Positions 1-7,382 of a stretch of DNA of 12,118 nucleotides are shown here, one piece after another. The position numbers were made by a program, and so were the translations under genes. Source of the DNA: an uncultured Bacteroidota bacterium (GTDB taxonomy: Bacteria; Bacteroidota; Bacteroidia; Chitinophagales; Chitinophagaceae); NCBI GenBank assembly GCA_903944755.1, contig CAJATB010000051.1, forward strand, positions 1 to 12,118, given 5' to 3'. A model generated the notes under the pieces. It did no database searches, was not told the origin of the DNA, and saw only the letters and a program-made list of their open reading frames with translations. Within the stretch, counting starts at the first letter, position 1, and every line of letters starts with the position of its first letter.

Positions 1-1367
1 ATGACATTAAGCGAGGGAGTACGATTCGTGTTTTGAAATGACAAGCTTAAGTAATTCCCTTTTTTATTTAAAATTCTTGATAAACCAAAGCTTGCCTCAT
101 AATCACCTGAGTGGTATCCGTTTAAAAATAACTTACCTGACGCAAGCAAATCCCATAATTGGTTCCGGGTTTTATTCTTGTATACCCCAATTGTATATAA
201 ATTATAATTATTCCAATTAGCTAAACCAGCAAATTTCCCCGTCATTTGGCTATACCCAACCCCTAGTTGTAAAAACTGATTGCTATTATTTTTTTGAGGA
301 TAGCTAACCAAGCTAAATTCATTTGTCAATACCGTCCAATTATCGCTGTATTGTATCGCTTTTAAATCGCCAAGCGTGATATCGAAATATTTTAGATAAT
401 TTACTTCAGTAGGATTATTGTCCTGAAATAAATACTGGCTAGTTTGTATTTTTATTTCATTTTGGAAACGCAACCTTGGGTAAAATAAGTGCGTGACTAC
501 CGTGTCTTTAACTATTGAATCTTTTTGTCCTAAATCATAAGTTTGTTTCCATAAAAAGGTATTGCTTTTATAAATTGACCCAGTAGCGATGGAAGTATTA
601 AACGGGTTCCTAAAGGAAGCCCCACTCACCCCCAACCTAGTTTCTAATTCATAGGGGTTGTTCAAAGCAAGACTATCTAATAATGCTGCATTTACTAGTC
701 CTCCATTTTCAGAGGAAGCCGCCTTATTAACTAGCATAATGAAAAAGGACTCATACCTCTTCCTTTTTGATTGGAAATGCGCAGTTATACGCATGTTGTT
801 TAAGTTTGCACTTTGGTTTTTTAAACTACCGGGCGCATTACTAAACCTATAATCAAACGAGAAATTGAATTGTTGCTTATTGTTTTGTGTATGTTTAATT
901 TCTACCAACTGCTCCCCTTTCCCTCCCAACAAGTAGGCAAATTCTGTATAAGGCCTAGTGGTCTCATAAAAAGGAGTTTGTGCAAGTGTGTAGAAATAGG
1001 TGTCATAGGAATGAAATCCTGCATCCCATCCTGCTTTTGTTATTGGATTAAATAAATACGACTTACTTGCATTTCCAAGATTACCTAAATTATAAGCAGT
1101 ATACGGAATCGGGTAATGAATAAAGAAGTCGTTAATGCTTGTATCTAGTTTGCTAAGTTCATTGGTGTTATAATACTTATAGTACAAAGTAATTGAATCA
1201 GCTAACTGATCTCGTTTTTGTAATGAGTCAGTCTTTTTGCCTTTTGGGGAGAAACTACCCGGCCTTGCTGGAGTATCAAATTCGCCAATTGGAGTTTGTG
1301 CATTGACTTCGTATTGAACCAATGTCAATAGCAGCACAAAAAACAAGATGGATTTTTTTGAAAACAT
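1..1367 (-). CDS. Putative porin (Porin_10-like outer-membrane beta-barrel), C-terminus beyond window
   Basis: The minus strand is open from an ATG at 1365-1367 to the left edge, giving 455 complete codons with no stop. The protein begins with a signal peptide: Lys4-Lys5, a hydrophobic core at about residues 7-17, and a likely cleavage after Val-Asn-Ala23 before Gln24. After a Ser/Lys-rich linker comes a region containing YPIPYTAYNLGNLGNAS, then many alternating aromatic/polar stretches rich in Tyr, Asn and Phe, as expected of outer-membrane beta-strands. I recognise this as the Bacteroidota 'putative porin' family, whose members are usually about 600-700 residues, so roughly a third is missing to the left. 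It would form a passive channel in the outer membrane; its substrate is unknown. The start lies 12 nt after the purine nucleoside phosphorylase stop, with no room for a separate promoter, so the two are almost certainly co-transcribed. Family assignment is fairly sure; any nucleoside specificity is only inferred from the neighbour. Confidence 0.85.
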   Translation of the reverse strand, partial: MFSKKSILFFVLLLTLVQYEVNAQTPIGEFDTPARPGSFSPKGKKTDSLQKRDQLADSITLYYKYYNTNELSKLDTSINDFFIHYPIPYTAYNLGNLGNASKSYLFNPITKAGWDAGFHSYDTYFYTLAQTPFYETTRPYTEFAYLLGGKGEQLVEIKHTQNNKQQFNFSFDYRFSNAPGSLKNQSANLNNMRITAHFQSKRKRYESFFIMLVNKAASSENGGLVNAALLDSLALNNPYELETRLGVSGASFRNPFNTSIATGSIYKSNTFLWKQTYDLGQKDSIVKDTVVTHLFYPRLRFQNEIKIQTSQYLFQDNNPTEVNYLKYFDITLGDLKAIQYSDNWTVLTNEFSLVSYPQKNNSNQFLQLGVGYSQMTGKFAGLANWNNYNLYTIGVYKNKTRNQLWDLLASGKLFLNGYHSGDYEASFGLSRILNKKGNYLSLSFQNTNRTPSLNV

Positions 1368-1379
1368 TTATCAGAAAAT

Positions 1380-2204
1380 TTACGCGATTTCTTTTACTAA
1401 TTCACTAAACAATAAAGTAAGTAATGGTTCCGCAGCATGGGCGGCAGCTAATACTTCTTCATGTGTTATTACATTAAGGTCCTCTCTGATACCCAAATCG
1501 GTTACCACACTCATTGCAAAAACTTTCATACCGCAGTGCACAGCCGCAATGGTTTCTTGAACTGTACTCATACCTACCACGTCACCCCCTACATTTTTTA
1601 TTAAGCGATACTCAGCCCTCGTTTCAAAAGTAGGACCAGTTACACCCACGTAAACACCTTCATGCACTTTTATTGAATTTGATGCAGCGATTTGTTTTGC
1701 TTTTTCAATAAAAGAAGAAGCGTATGGCTCACTCATGTCAGGGAATCTTGTTCCTAAAGCAGTTTCGTTTTTGCCCACTAAGGGGTTTATTGTAAAAAGA
1801 CTAATGTGGTCTTTTATAATCATCAAATCCCCTACTGCGTAATTTGCATTTACCCCACCTGCCGCATTTGATAATAGTAAATTTTGAACGCCTAATAACC
1901 TTAATACCCTAATTGGGAAAACTACTTGTTCCGCTGAATACCCTTCATAAAAGTGAAAGCGCCCTTCCATTACCCACACTTTTTTACCATTTAAAGTCCC
2001 TAATATTAATCGACCTTTATGGCCTTCCACGGTACTTATTGGAAAATGAGGAATTTCACTATAAGGTATTGAAAAATCAGCTTGAATCTCTTTTGATAAA
2101 TTTCCTAGCCCACTGCCAAGTATAATTGCGGTATTGGCAACTTCCTTCACTTTAGATTTAATAAAATTAGCTGTCTCTTGTAACTGTGTCATTAATTCAC
2201 TCAT
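1380..2204 (-). CDS. Purine nucleoside phosphorylase (trimeric PNP-I family)
   Basis: This enzyme cleaves purine (deoxy)nucleosides with phosphate to the free base and (deoxy)ribose-1-phosphate, in cytoplasmic purine salvage. The 274 residues are full length for the trimeric class. Phosphate-site elements are GSGLG at 30-34 and GRFHFYEGY at 81-89 (Arg82, His84, Glu87). They are followed by SNAAGG at 112-117, GPTFETRAE at 190-198 (purine-contacting Glu194), GMSTVQE at 211-217 (Met212, ribose contact) and THEEV at 247-251 (His248). The residue matching human PNP Asn243 is Asp236 (VTDLG), which may widen use from 6-oxopurines to adenosine. By family comparison the enzyme resembles human or punA-type PNP rather than the hexameric E. 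coli DeoD. The ATG at 2204 lies about 22 nt below a TATATTTG promoter element; Met5 is a possible alternative start. It is first in a two-gene unit with the putative porin. Identification is secure; exact substrate range is not. Confidence 0.95.
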   Translation of the reverse strand: MSELMTQLQETANFIKSKVKEVANTAIILGSGLGNLSKEIQADFSIPYSEIPHFPISTVEGHKGRLILGTLNGKKVWVMEGRFHFYEGYSAEQVVFPIRVLRLLGVQNLLLSNAAGGVNANYAVGDLMIIKDHISLFTINPLVGKNETALGTRFPDMSEPYASSFIEKAKQIAASNSIKVHEGVYVGVTGPTFETRAEYRLIKNVGGDVVGMSTVQETIAAVHCGMKVFAMSVVTDLGIREDLNVITHEEVLAAAHAAEPLLTLLFSELVKEIA

Positions 2205-2226
2205 ATTGATCGATTAAATTTGGACA

Positions 2227-2259
2227 CAAATATAACAACAGTCATCGATTATGGACCAA
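2227..2259 (-). promoter_or_regulatory. Bacteroidota-type promoter for the PNP-porin unit
   Basis: On the minus strand the -7 element TATATTTG (2234 to 2227) is a perfect match to TAnnTTTG. A TTG at 2259-2257 lies 22 nt upstream as a -33 element. The whole promoter fits inside the 59-nt gap after the MFS gene, giving a leader of about 17 nt before the PNP ATG. The motif is seen directly; activity is inferred. Confidence 0.65.
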
Positions 2260-2263
2260 GATT

Positions 2264-3493
2264 CTACGCCTTTACACTACTAGGTTCGTCTTTTAGGACT
2301 GAATAGGCAATAAAAGCACTAAATAACATAAATACGGCCCCTAAAAGAAAGGCAGCTCCTGGGAAATAGATGGCATGTTTCGGATTGGTAAAATAAGCAA
2401 ATAAATTAGTCATTACTAATGGACCAATAATAGATGTCACACTCATTACACTAGTTAAAGAACCTTGTAATTCTCCTTGCTCATTCTTTGGCACATGCGC
2501 AGAAATGATGGATTGTAAAGCCGGTCCTGCTATCCCACCTAAGCAATAGGGAATTAAAAATATAAACATCATCCAAGTGGAGGTCGCAAAAGCAAATAAT
2601 ATGAGTCCTGTTGAATACAATAAAAGTCCAATGTATACGCTTTTCTCATTTCCTAGCCTGGGATTAATATACCTAATCAACAAACCTTGTACTAAGCTTA
2701 CCAGCAAACCAACTAAGCCTAAGGAAAGTCCAATTGTTTTAGGTGTCCAATTAAATTTTTCAATGTTTGCAAAACTCCAATTACTTTGAACAGCATGTGC
2801 TGCCAAATAAATAAATGCTAAGGCAACAACTAGCCCAATAACAGCCGGGTATTTTTTGAAATGACTTAAAGCACCTAAAGGATTTGCTCGTTTCCATTCA
2901 AAGCTTCTCCTATGTTCTTTGTCCAAGGATTCAGGCAGTACAAAATAACCATATAGTGTATTTATTAAAGCAAGTCCTGCTGCAACTAAGAAAGGAATAC
3001 GGGGACCAAATTCTCCAAGAACCCCTCCTAACATTGGGCCTATAATAAAGCCTATCCCAAAAGCTGCTCCAACCATTCCAAAATTTTGTGCGCGATTAGT
3101 GTCGTCACTAATGTCTGCAATATAAGCAGTTGCCGTGGTAACACTTGCCCCTGCAATTCCCGAAATGGCACGGCCAATAAATAAAAATAAAATAGAAGGT
3201 GCAAAAGCTAGAAATAAATAATCTAATCCAAAACCAAATAAAGAAATTAACAATACTGGTCGGCGGCCATATTTATCACTCAAGCTGCCAATTAAAGGTG
3301 CAAATATAAATTGCATTGTAGCATATAAGAAAGTTAGCAATCCGGCATAAATGGACGCTTTGCTTATGTCATGTGTACCTAGCAGTTGTTCAATTAATTG
3401 AGGAATTACTGGTATAATAATTCCTAACCCAATTATATCTAATACTAAGGTGAAAAAAATAAAACCAACTGCGGCCTTCCTGTTATTTGCCAT
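2264..3493 (-). CDS. MFS transporter, TCR/Tet (DHA1) family exporter
   Basis: This is a 409-residue inner-membrane protein with about 12 predicted transmembrane helices, the usual size for TetA-like drug:H+ antiporters. Helix 1 carries LDIIGLGIIIPVIP (18-31, with Asp19 and Pro28), the Tet/DHA1 signature. Motif A GSLSDKYGRRP lies at 69-79 in the loop between helices 2 and 3. Arg108 in GRAISGIAGAS is the motif-B arginine of helix 4. Motif C, typical of exporters, is GIGFIIGPMLGG at 146-157. A basic central loop near 193-215 separates the two six-helix halves. By family it exports small hydrophobic or cationic compounds using the proton gradient; the actual substrate cannot be read from the sequence. 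It should not be called a tetracycline-resistance gene, since such chromosomal homologues are common in Bacteroidota. It follows the clpB terminator and has its own promoter, so it is probably a single transcription unit that may read through into PNP, as no hairpin separates them. Confidence 0.9.
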   Translation of the reverse strand: MANNRKAAVGFIFFTLVLDIIGLGIIIPVIPQLIEQLLGTHDISKASIYAGLLTFLYATMQFIFAPLIGSLSDKYGRRPVLLISLFGFGLDYLFLAFAPSILFLFIGRAISGIAGASVTTATAYIADISDDTNRAQNFGMVGAAFGIGFIIGPMLGGVLGEFGPRIPFLVAAGLALINTLYGYFVLPESLDKEHRRSFEWKRANPLGALSHFKKYPAVIGLVVALAFIYLAAHAVQSNWSFANIEKFNWTPKTIGLSLGLVGLLVSLVQGLLIRYINPRLGNEKSVYIGLLLYSTGLILFAFATSTWMMFIFLIPYCLGGIAGPALQSIISAHVPKNEQGELQGSLTSVMSVTSIIGPLVMTNLFAYFTNPKHAIYFPGAAFLLGAVFMLFSAFIAYSVLKDEPSSVKA

Positions 3494-3532
3494 ATATGTA
3501 TTTATGGATACTACTTAATGCCACCCATGCTC

Positions 3533-3563
3533 CAAATATACAAGTACTTGCGTACATCTCAAA
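3533..3563 (-). promoter_or_regulatory. Bacteroidota-type promoter for the MFS gene
   Basis: On the minus strand a TTTG at 3563-3560 is followed after exactly 19 nt by TATATTTG at 3540-3533. This is a very good match to the Bacteroidota sigma-factor consensus TTTG-N19-21-TAnnTTTG. The predicted start site is near 3528, giving a leader of about 35 nt before the ATG at 3493. The upstream half almost touches the clpB terminator. Confidence 0.7.
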
Positions 3564-3575
3564 ACAGGCTTACTC

Positions 3576-3614
3576 AAAACAGCCTTCCTTCTTAATATAA
3601 GTGGGAAGGCTGTT
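3576..3614 (-). terminator. Intrinsic terminator after clpB
   Basis: A perfect 11-bp inverted repeat, AACAGCCTTCC (3578-3588) and GGAAGGCTGTT (3604-3614), encloses a 15-nt AT-rich loop. On the minus strand it begins 15 nt after the clpB stop and ends in a short T run (GTTTTGAG, 3579-3576). Position and structure fit rho-independent termination of clpB. The T tract is short, so some readthrough is possible. Confidence 0.75.
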
Positions 3615-3629
3615 ATAAATTTAAAAGGA

Positions 3630-6233
3630 CTATGCTTCGTTTCTAAAAACAACCACACCATCAAAAACGTCAATTAATACTTTTTGGGTTTTATCTATTT
3701 CCCCGCTAAGGATTTTCTTACTTAACTCATTCACCACCATTTTCTGAATTAATCTTTTCAATGGTCTTGCTCCAAATTGCATATCAAAGCCCTGCTCAGA
3801 CAAATAGTCCACTAAGTAATTACTAAAACCAATTTGCATTCCGTTTTCCGCAACTAACTTTTGTAAGTTGTTAAGTTGAATTTTTACAATTGCTGACATT
3901 TGTTTTTGCAATAGCGGAGAGAACATTATAATTTCATCCACCCTATTTAAAAACTCAGGGCGAATAGTTTGCTTTAACAAAGCCATCACCTCCGTCTTGG
4001 ATTGTTCTGTCTTCTCGTCTACATTTTTTTCAGTGACCCCTTCAAAAGCATCTTGAATCAAATGACTACCAATATTACTTGTCATAATTATTATGGTATT
4101 TTTGAAATTCACTGTCCTGCCTTTATTATCTGTCAAATGCCCATCATCTAACACTTGCAATAAAATATTCCAAACATCTGGGTGTGCTTTTTCAATTTCA
4201 TCCAGCAACACTACACTATAAGGTTTTCTTCTTACCGCTTCTGTCAATTGCCCTCCTTCTTCATAACCAACATATCCCGGAGGCGCTCCTACTAACCTTG
4301 ACACGGAGTGTTTTTCTTGGTATTCACTCATGTCAATCCGAGTCATCATTGCGTCGTCATCAAATAAATAATTGGCTAAGGCTTTTGCCAATTCCGTCTT
4401 ACCCACCCCGGTTGTTCCTAAGAATATAAAAGAGCCTATTGGCTTTTTAGGATCCTGTAAACCAGCCCTGCTTCTCCTAATGGCATCTGAAACTGCCGAA
4501 ATAGCTTCTTCTTGCCCAACTACTCTATTATGTAACTCTTCTTCCAGCTTTAATAATTTTTCTTTATCAGATTGCAACATTTTGCTAACCGGAATACCCG
4601 TAGCTTTTGCTACATTTTCTGCAATATCTTCTGCGTCAACCTCTTCTTTCATTAAACGCTTACCTGTATCTCCCATTTCTTGAAGCTGCTTGGTACAAGT
4701 TTCTAAAACCGCTTCTTCTTCTTTTACTTTACCATAACGAATCTCTGCTACCTTACCATAATCGCCGTTACGTTCAGCAACTTCTGCTTCCTGTTTTAAT
4801 TTTTCAATATTCGTTTTTGCTTTTTGCACTTTATCCACTACTTCTTTTTCCTCCGTCCATTTTGCTTTTAATGTATCTTGTTGGACCATCAAGTTGCTAA
4901 TATCTATATTTAAAGCTTTTAATTGCTCAGGGTTGTCCTCTCGCTTAATGGCTTCTCTTTCAATTTCTAATTGACGTATTTGCCTAATAAGCCTATCTAA
5001 TTCTTCTGGCATAGAGTTCATCTCTAGCCTCAATTTAGCAGCACTTTCATCAATTAAATCAATTGCTTTGTCTGGTAAGAAACGATCCGTAATATACCTG
5101 CTTGATAATTCTACAGCAGCTATAATAGCTTCATCCTTTATACGCACATGGTGATGCGTTTCATATCGTTCCTTTAAACCTCTTAAAATAGAAATAGCGT
5201 CTTCCTTGTTTGGCTCATCAATCATTACTTTTTGGAACCTGCGTTCTAAAGCCTTGTCCTTTTCAAAAAACTTTTGATACTCACTTAAAGTAGTTGCACC
5301 AATAGCCCTTAATTCTCCTCTAGCCAAAGCTGGCTTAAGAATATTAGCCGCATCCATTGCACCCTCACCGCCACCTGCACCCACTAAGGTATGTATCTCA
5401 TCAATAAACAAAATCACACCGCCATCACTATCCGCCACTTCTTTCACCACTCCTTTTAACCTTTCTTCAAACTCCCCTTTGTATTTTGCACCAGCAATTA
5501 ACTGCCCCATGTCTAGCGCATAAATAATTTTACTTTTTAAATTATCTGGCACATCCCCATTTACAATACGCATGGCTAACCCTTCTGCAATGGCCGTTTT
5601 ACCCACACCAGGCTCTCCCACTAAAATGGGGTTATTCTTGCTCCTTCTTGAAAGTATATGCAGTGTTCTTCTAATCTCTTCGTCTCTGCCAATTACAGGA
5701 TCCAATTTGCCTTTGTTAGCAAGGTCATTCAAGTTTTTTGCATATTTCGACAAAGCTTGAAATTGTGTTTCCTGCGTTGCAGACTGAATCGTATCGCCTT
5801 TTCTTAACTCTTTAATAGCTGCCGTTAAACCACTTTCCGTTAAGCCCGCATCTTTTAAATTTTTTGCAACAGCGTCATTCACTTGCAATAAAGCAATTAA
5901 CAAATGCTCCGTAGTAACATATTCGTCAGCAAATATTTTCAACGCAGCATTTGCTTTTAATAAAACACTATTTAAATCTCTGCTTACATTAGAAGCAGGT
6001 TCGCCTGTTTGTTGTTTTGCCAAAGTAGCAATAAGTTCTTCCGTTTTCTGAAGTGCTAATGTTGGATTCACATTATTTTTCTTCAATAAGAATTCAGTCG
6101 GACTATCCTTGTCTAACAAAATAGCTTTCAATAAATGCGCTGTTTCAATAGACGCATTAGTGTTGTTGTAGGCCAATTGTTGAGCAGCCTGAATTGCTTC
6201 TTGCGCCTTAATGGTGTACTGACTTAAATTCAT
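3630..6233 (-). CDS. clpB: ATP-dependent chaperone ClpB (Hsp100 disaggregase)
   Basis: ClpB is a cytoplasmic hexameric AAA+ machine that works with DnaK/DnaJ/GrpE to pull polypeptides out of aggregates after heat or other stress. The 867 residues show the full domain order. The Clp N-domain has two repeats (about 1-145). AAA+ domain 1 has Walker A GEPGVGKT (206-213), the pore-loop tyrosine in KYKGEF (Tyr251), Walker B ILFIDE (274-279) and paired arginines Arg331/Arg332. The coiled-coil middle domain (about 400-530, rich in Glu, Lys and Arg) distinguishes ClpB from ClpA and ClpC. AAA+ domain 2 has Walker A GTTGVGKT (606-613), second pore loop GYVGYEEG (653-660), Walker B VVLLDE (674-679) and sensor-2 GARPLKR (821-827). 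No ClpP-binding loop is evident. It appears monocistronic, with a hairpin terminator downstream. I found no clear TAnnTTTG element directly upstream, consistent with, but not proof of, separate stress control. Confidence 0.98.
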   Translation of the reverse strand: MNLSQYTIKAQEAIQAAQQLAYNNTNASIETAHLLKAILLDKDSPTEFLLKKNNVNPTLALQKTEELIATLAKQQTGEPASNVSRDLNSVLLKANAALKIFADEYVTTEHLLIALLQVNDAVAKNLKDAGLTESGLTAAIKELRKGDTIQSATQETQFQALSKYAKNLNDLANKGKLDPVIGRDEEIRRTLHILSRRSKNNPILVGEPGVGKTAIAEGLAMRIVNGDVPDNLKSKIIYALDMGQLIAGAKYKGEFEERLKGVVKEVADSDGGVILFIDEIHTLVGAGGGEGAMDAANILKPALARGELRAIGATTLSEYQKFFEKDKALERRFQKVMIDEPNKEDAISILRGLKERYETHHHVRIKDEAIIAAVELSSRYITDRFLPDKAIDLIDESAAKLRLEMNSMPEELDRLIRQIRQLEIEREAIKREDNPEQLKALNIDISNLMVQQDTLKAKWTEEKEVVDKVQKAKTNIEKLKQEAEVAERNGDYGKVAEIRYGKVKEEEAVLETCTKQLQEMGDTGKRLMKEEVDAEDIAENVAKATGIPVSKMLQSDKEKLLKLEEELHNRVVGQEEAISAVSDAIRRSRAGLQDPKKPIGSFIFLGTTGVGKTELAKALANYLFDDDAMMTRIDMSEYQEKHSVSRLVGAPPGYVGYEEGGQLTEAVRRKPYSVVLLDEIEKAHPDVWNILLQVLDDGHLTDNKGRTVNFKNTIIIMTSNIGSHLIQDAFEGVTEKNVDEKTEQSKTEVMALLKQTIRPEFLNRVDEIIMFSPLLQKQMSAIVKIQLNNLQKLVAENGMQIGFSNYLVDYLSEQGFDMQFGARPLKRLIQKMVVNELSKKILSGEIDKTQKVLIDVFDGVVVFRNEA

Positions 6234-6355
6234 AATGAATGTTTTAGTTACAATATATACACCTCAAATAGGGAGCCAGTTAGGTGATTCAGTAATTATG
6301 TCTTAATTGGCATAGGAAAACGGAATAAAAGGCAGTCCTATCAAGGTTTTTCTGC

Positions 6356-6363
6356 TATTTTTG
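6356..6363 (+). promoter_or_regulatory. Candidate -7 promoter element for queG
   Basis: TATTTTTG matches the TAnnTTTG consensus perfectly on the plus strand, about 70 nt upstream of the queG start. No good TTG element lies 17-23 nt upstream, so this is a weaker candidate than the other promoters in the window. A transcript starting near 6369 would carry the inverted repeat at 6370-6407 in its leader. Confidence 0.4.
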
Positions 6364-6369
6364 CATACA

Positions 6370-6407
6370 CTATAAATATTCTAAGCACCCTAATTAAGTG
6401 TTTATAG
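6370..6407. repeat. Imperfect inverted repeat in the clpB-queG divergent region
   Basis: CTATAAA (6370-6376) and TTTATAG (6401-6407) are perfect complements, and CAC (6386-6388) can extend pairing with GTG (6398-6400). Read another way, TAAGCAC (6382-6388) and GTGTTTA (6398-6404) form a one-mismatch inverted repeat with a 9-nt spacer. It could be an RNA hairpin in the queG leader or a repressor site serving either divergent gene. The function is not known. Confidence 0.45.
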
Positions 6408-6436
6408 AAATTTATCAATAAAATAAACATAACCGA

Positions 6437-7369
6437 TTGAATAATTTTTCCAACTCTGAATTTATAAAAGAAGCTGCTGCACAAATGGGCTTTGATTATT
6501 GCGGAATCGCCAAAGCAACTGAACTAACTGAAGATGCACGCCGATTACAACAATGGTTAGATAAAGGATTCCATGGAGAGATGGCTTATATGGAAAACCA
6601 TTTTGCAGAAAGAACCGATCCTAGGGTGTTAGTCCCTGGAGCAAAATCGGTGATTACTTTTTTGAAGAACTACTATCCCGCAGAAATGCAAGAACCTGGA
6701 AATCCGAAAATTGCGAAATACGCTTATGGTGAAGATTATCACGAAGTAATTAGGCAACAGCTATTCGAATTATTGGATACTATGCGTCAAATGATTGGAC
6801 CCATTGAAGGCAGGGGCTTTGTGGACTCTGCTCCTGTATTAGAAAGGTCTTGGGCAAAACTTGCTGGCGCGGGATGGATAGGAAAGAATGGGCACTTAAT
6901 ACGACCAACAGCTGGCTCCTTTTTCTTTATTGCAACACTAGTTGTAGATTTAGAATTAATCTACGACGACCCCATTACTAAAGACTATTGTGGTAGTTGT
7001 ACACAATGCGTAGATGCTTGCCCCACACAAGCAATCCTTCCCGACAAAACGATTGAAGCGAATCATTGTATAAGCTATTTCACCATTGAATTGAAACAAC
7101 CCGAAATTGTCACTGATAGGCCATTTAAGGATTGGCTATTTGGATGTGATGTGTGTCAGGATGTATGCCCTTGGAATAGATTTAGCAAAGCACACCATGA
7201 AAAACATTTTAGACCATTAAATGGCCTATTGCAAATGAGACAAGAAGATTGGTTACAAATAGAAGAAACCACCTTTAAGGCAAGGTTTAAAAAATCCCCT
7301 TTACTAAGGTCAAAACTAAAGGGCATCAAGCGAAATATGGAATACCTAATTCAACAAAATGAAAAATAG
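6437..7369 (+). CDS. queG: Epoxyqueuosine reductase QueG (short form)
   Basis: QueG is a cobalamin- and iron-sulfur-dependent enzyme that reduces epoxyqueuosine to queuosine at tRNA wobble position 34, the last step of the pathway. The 310-residue protein has the catalytic-site segment FVDSAPVLERSWAKLAG (128-144, proposed proton-donor Asp130) followed by GWIGKNG (146-152). It then has a ferredoxin-like region with CGSCTQCVDACP (Cys185, 188, 191, 195) and CDVCQDVCPW (Cys237, 240, 244), plus Cys211, enough for two 4Fe-4S clusters. It ends after the cluster region and lacks the C-terminal HEAT-like extension of B. subtilis or E. coli QueG (about 380 residues). The start appears to be TTG at 6437: a stop at 6419-6421 blocks any upstream extension, and the first in-frame ATG (residue 17) would remove the conserved N-terminal helix. 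It converges with the SRPBCC gene across only 13 nt. Other queuosine genes are not in the window. Confidence 0.93.
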   Translation: MNNFSNSEFIKEAAAQMGFDYCGIAKATELTEDARRLQQWLDKGFHGEMAYMENHFAERTDPRVLVPGAKSVITFLKNYYPAEMQEPGNPKIAKYAYGEDYHEVIRQQLFELLDTMRQMIGPIEGRGFVDSAPVLERSWAKLAGAGWIGKNGHLIRPTAGSFFFIATLVVDLELIYDDPITKDYCGSCTQCVDACPTQAILPDKTIEANHCISYFTIELKQPEIVTDRPFKDWLFGCDVCQDVCPWNRFSKAHHEKHFRPLNGLLQMRQEDWLQIEETTFKARFKKSPLLRSKLKGIKRNMEYLIQQNEK

Positions 7370-7382
7370 GTACTTAATGGTA

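Noticed and set aside
38..1055. Three small plus-strand open frames at the left edge
   Set aside because: The minus strand here is one uninterrupted porin frame with a signal peptide; the small frames are antisense shadows.
2264..3493. Acquired tetracycline-resistance gene
   Set aside because: The protein has Tet-family motifs, but no regulator or mobile element is adjacent and base composition matches the neighbours; it looks like a resident chromosomal exporter.
4184..4900. Long plus-strand open frames opposite clpB
   Set aside because: They lie wholly inside clpB in other frames, have low-complexity Leu/Ser-rich translations and no recognisable domain; they are shadows.
6382..6408. True CIRCE/HrcA operator for clpB
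   Set aside because: The arms match the CIRCE halves at only about 6-7 of 9 positions, and full-length arms would leave a 5-nt spacer rather than 9. It is also about 150 nt from the clpB start.
6340..6436. Possible preQ1 riboswitch in front of queG
   Set aside because: The leader contains TTCTAAGCACCC, loosely like a preQ1-I loop, but the A-rich pseudoknot strand ending in CUA and the correct P1 stem are absent.
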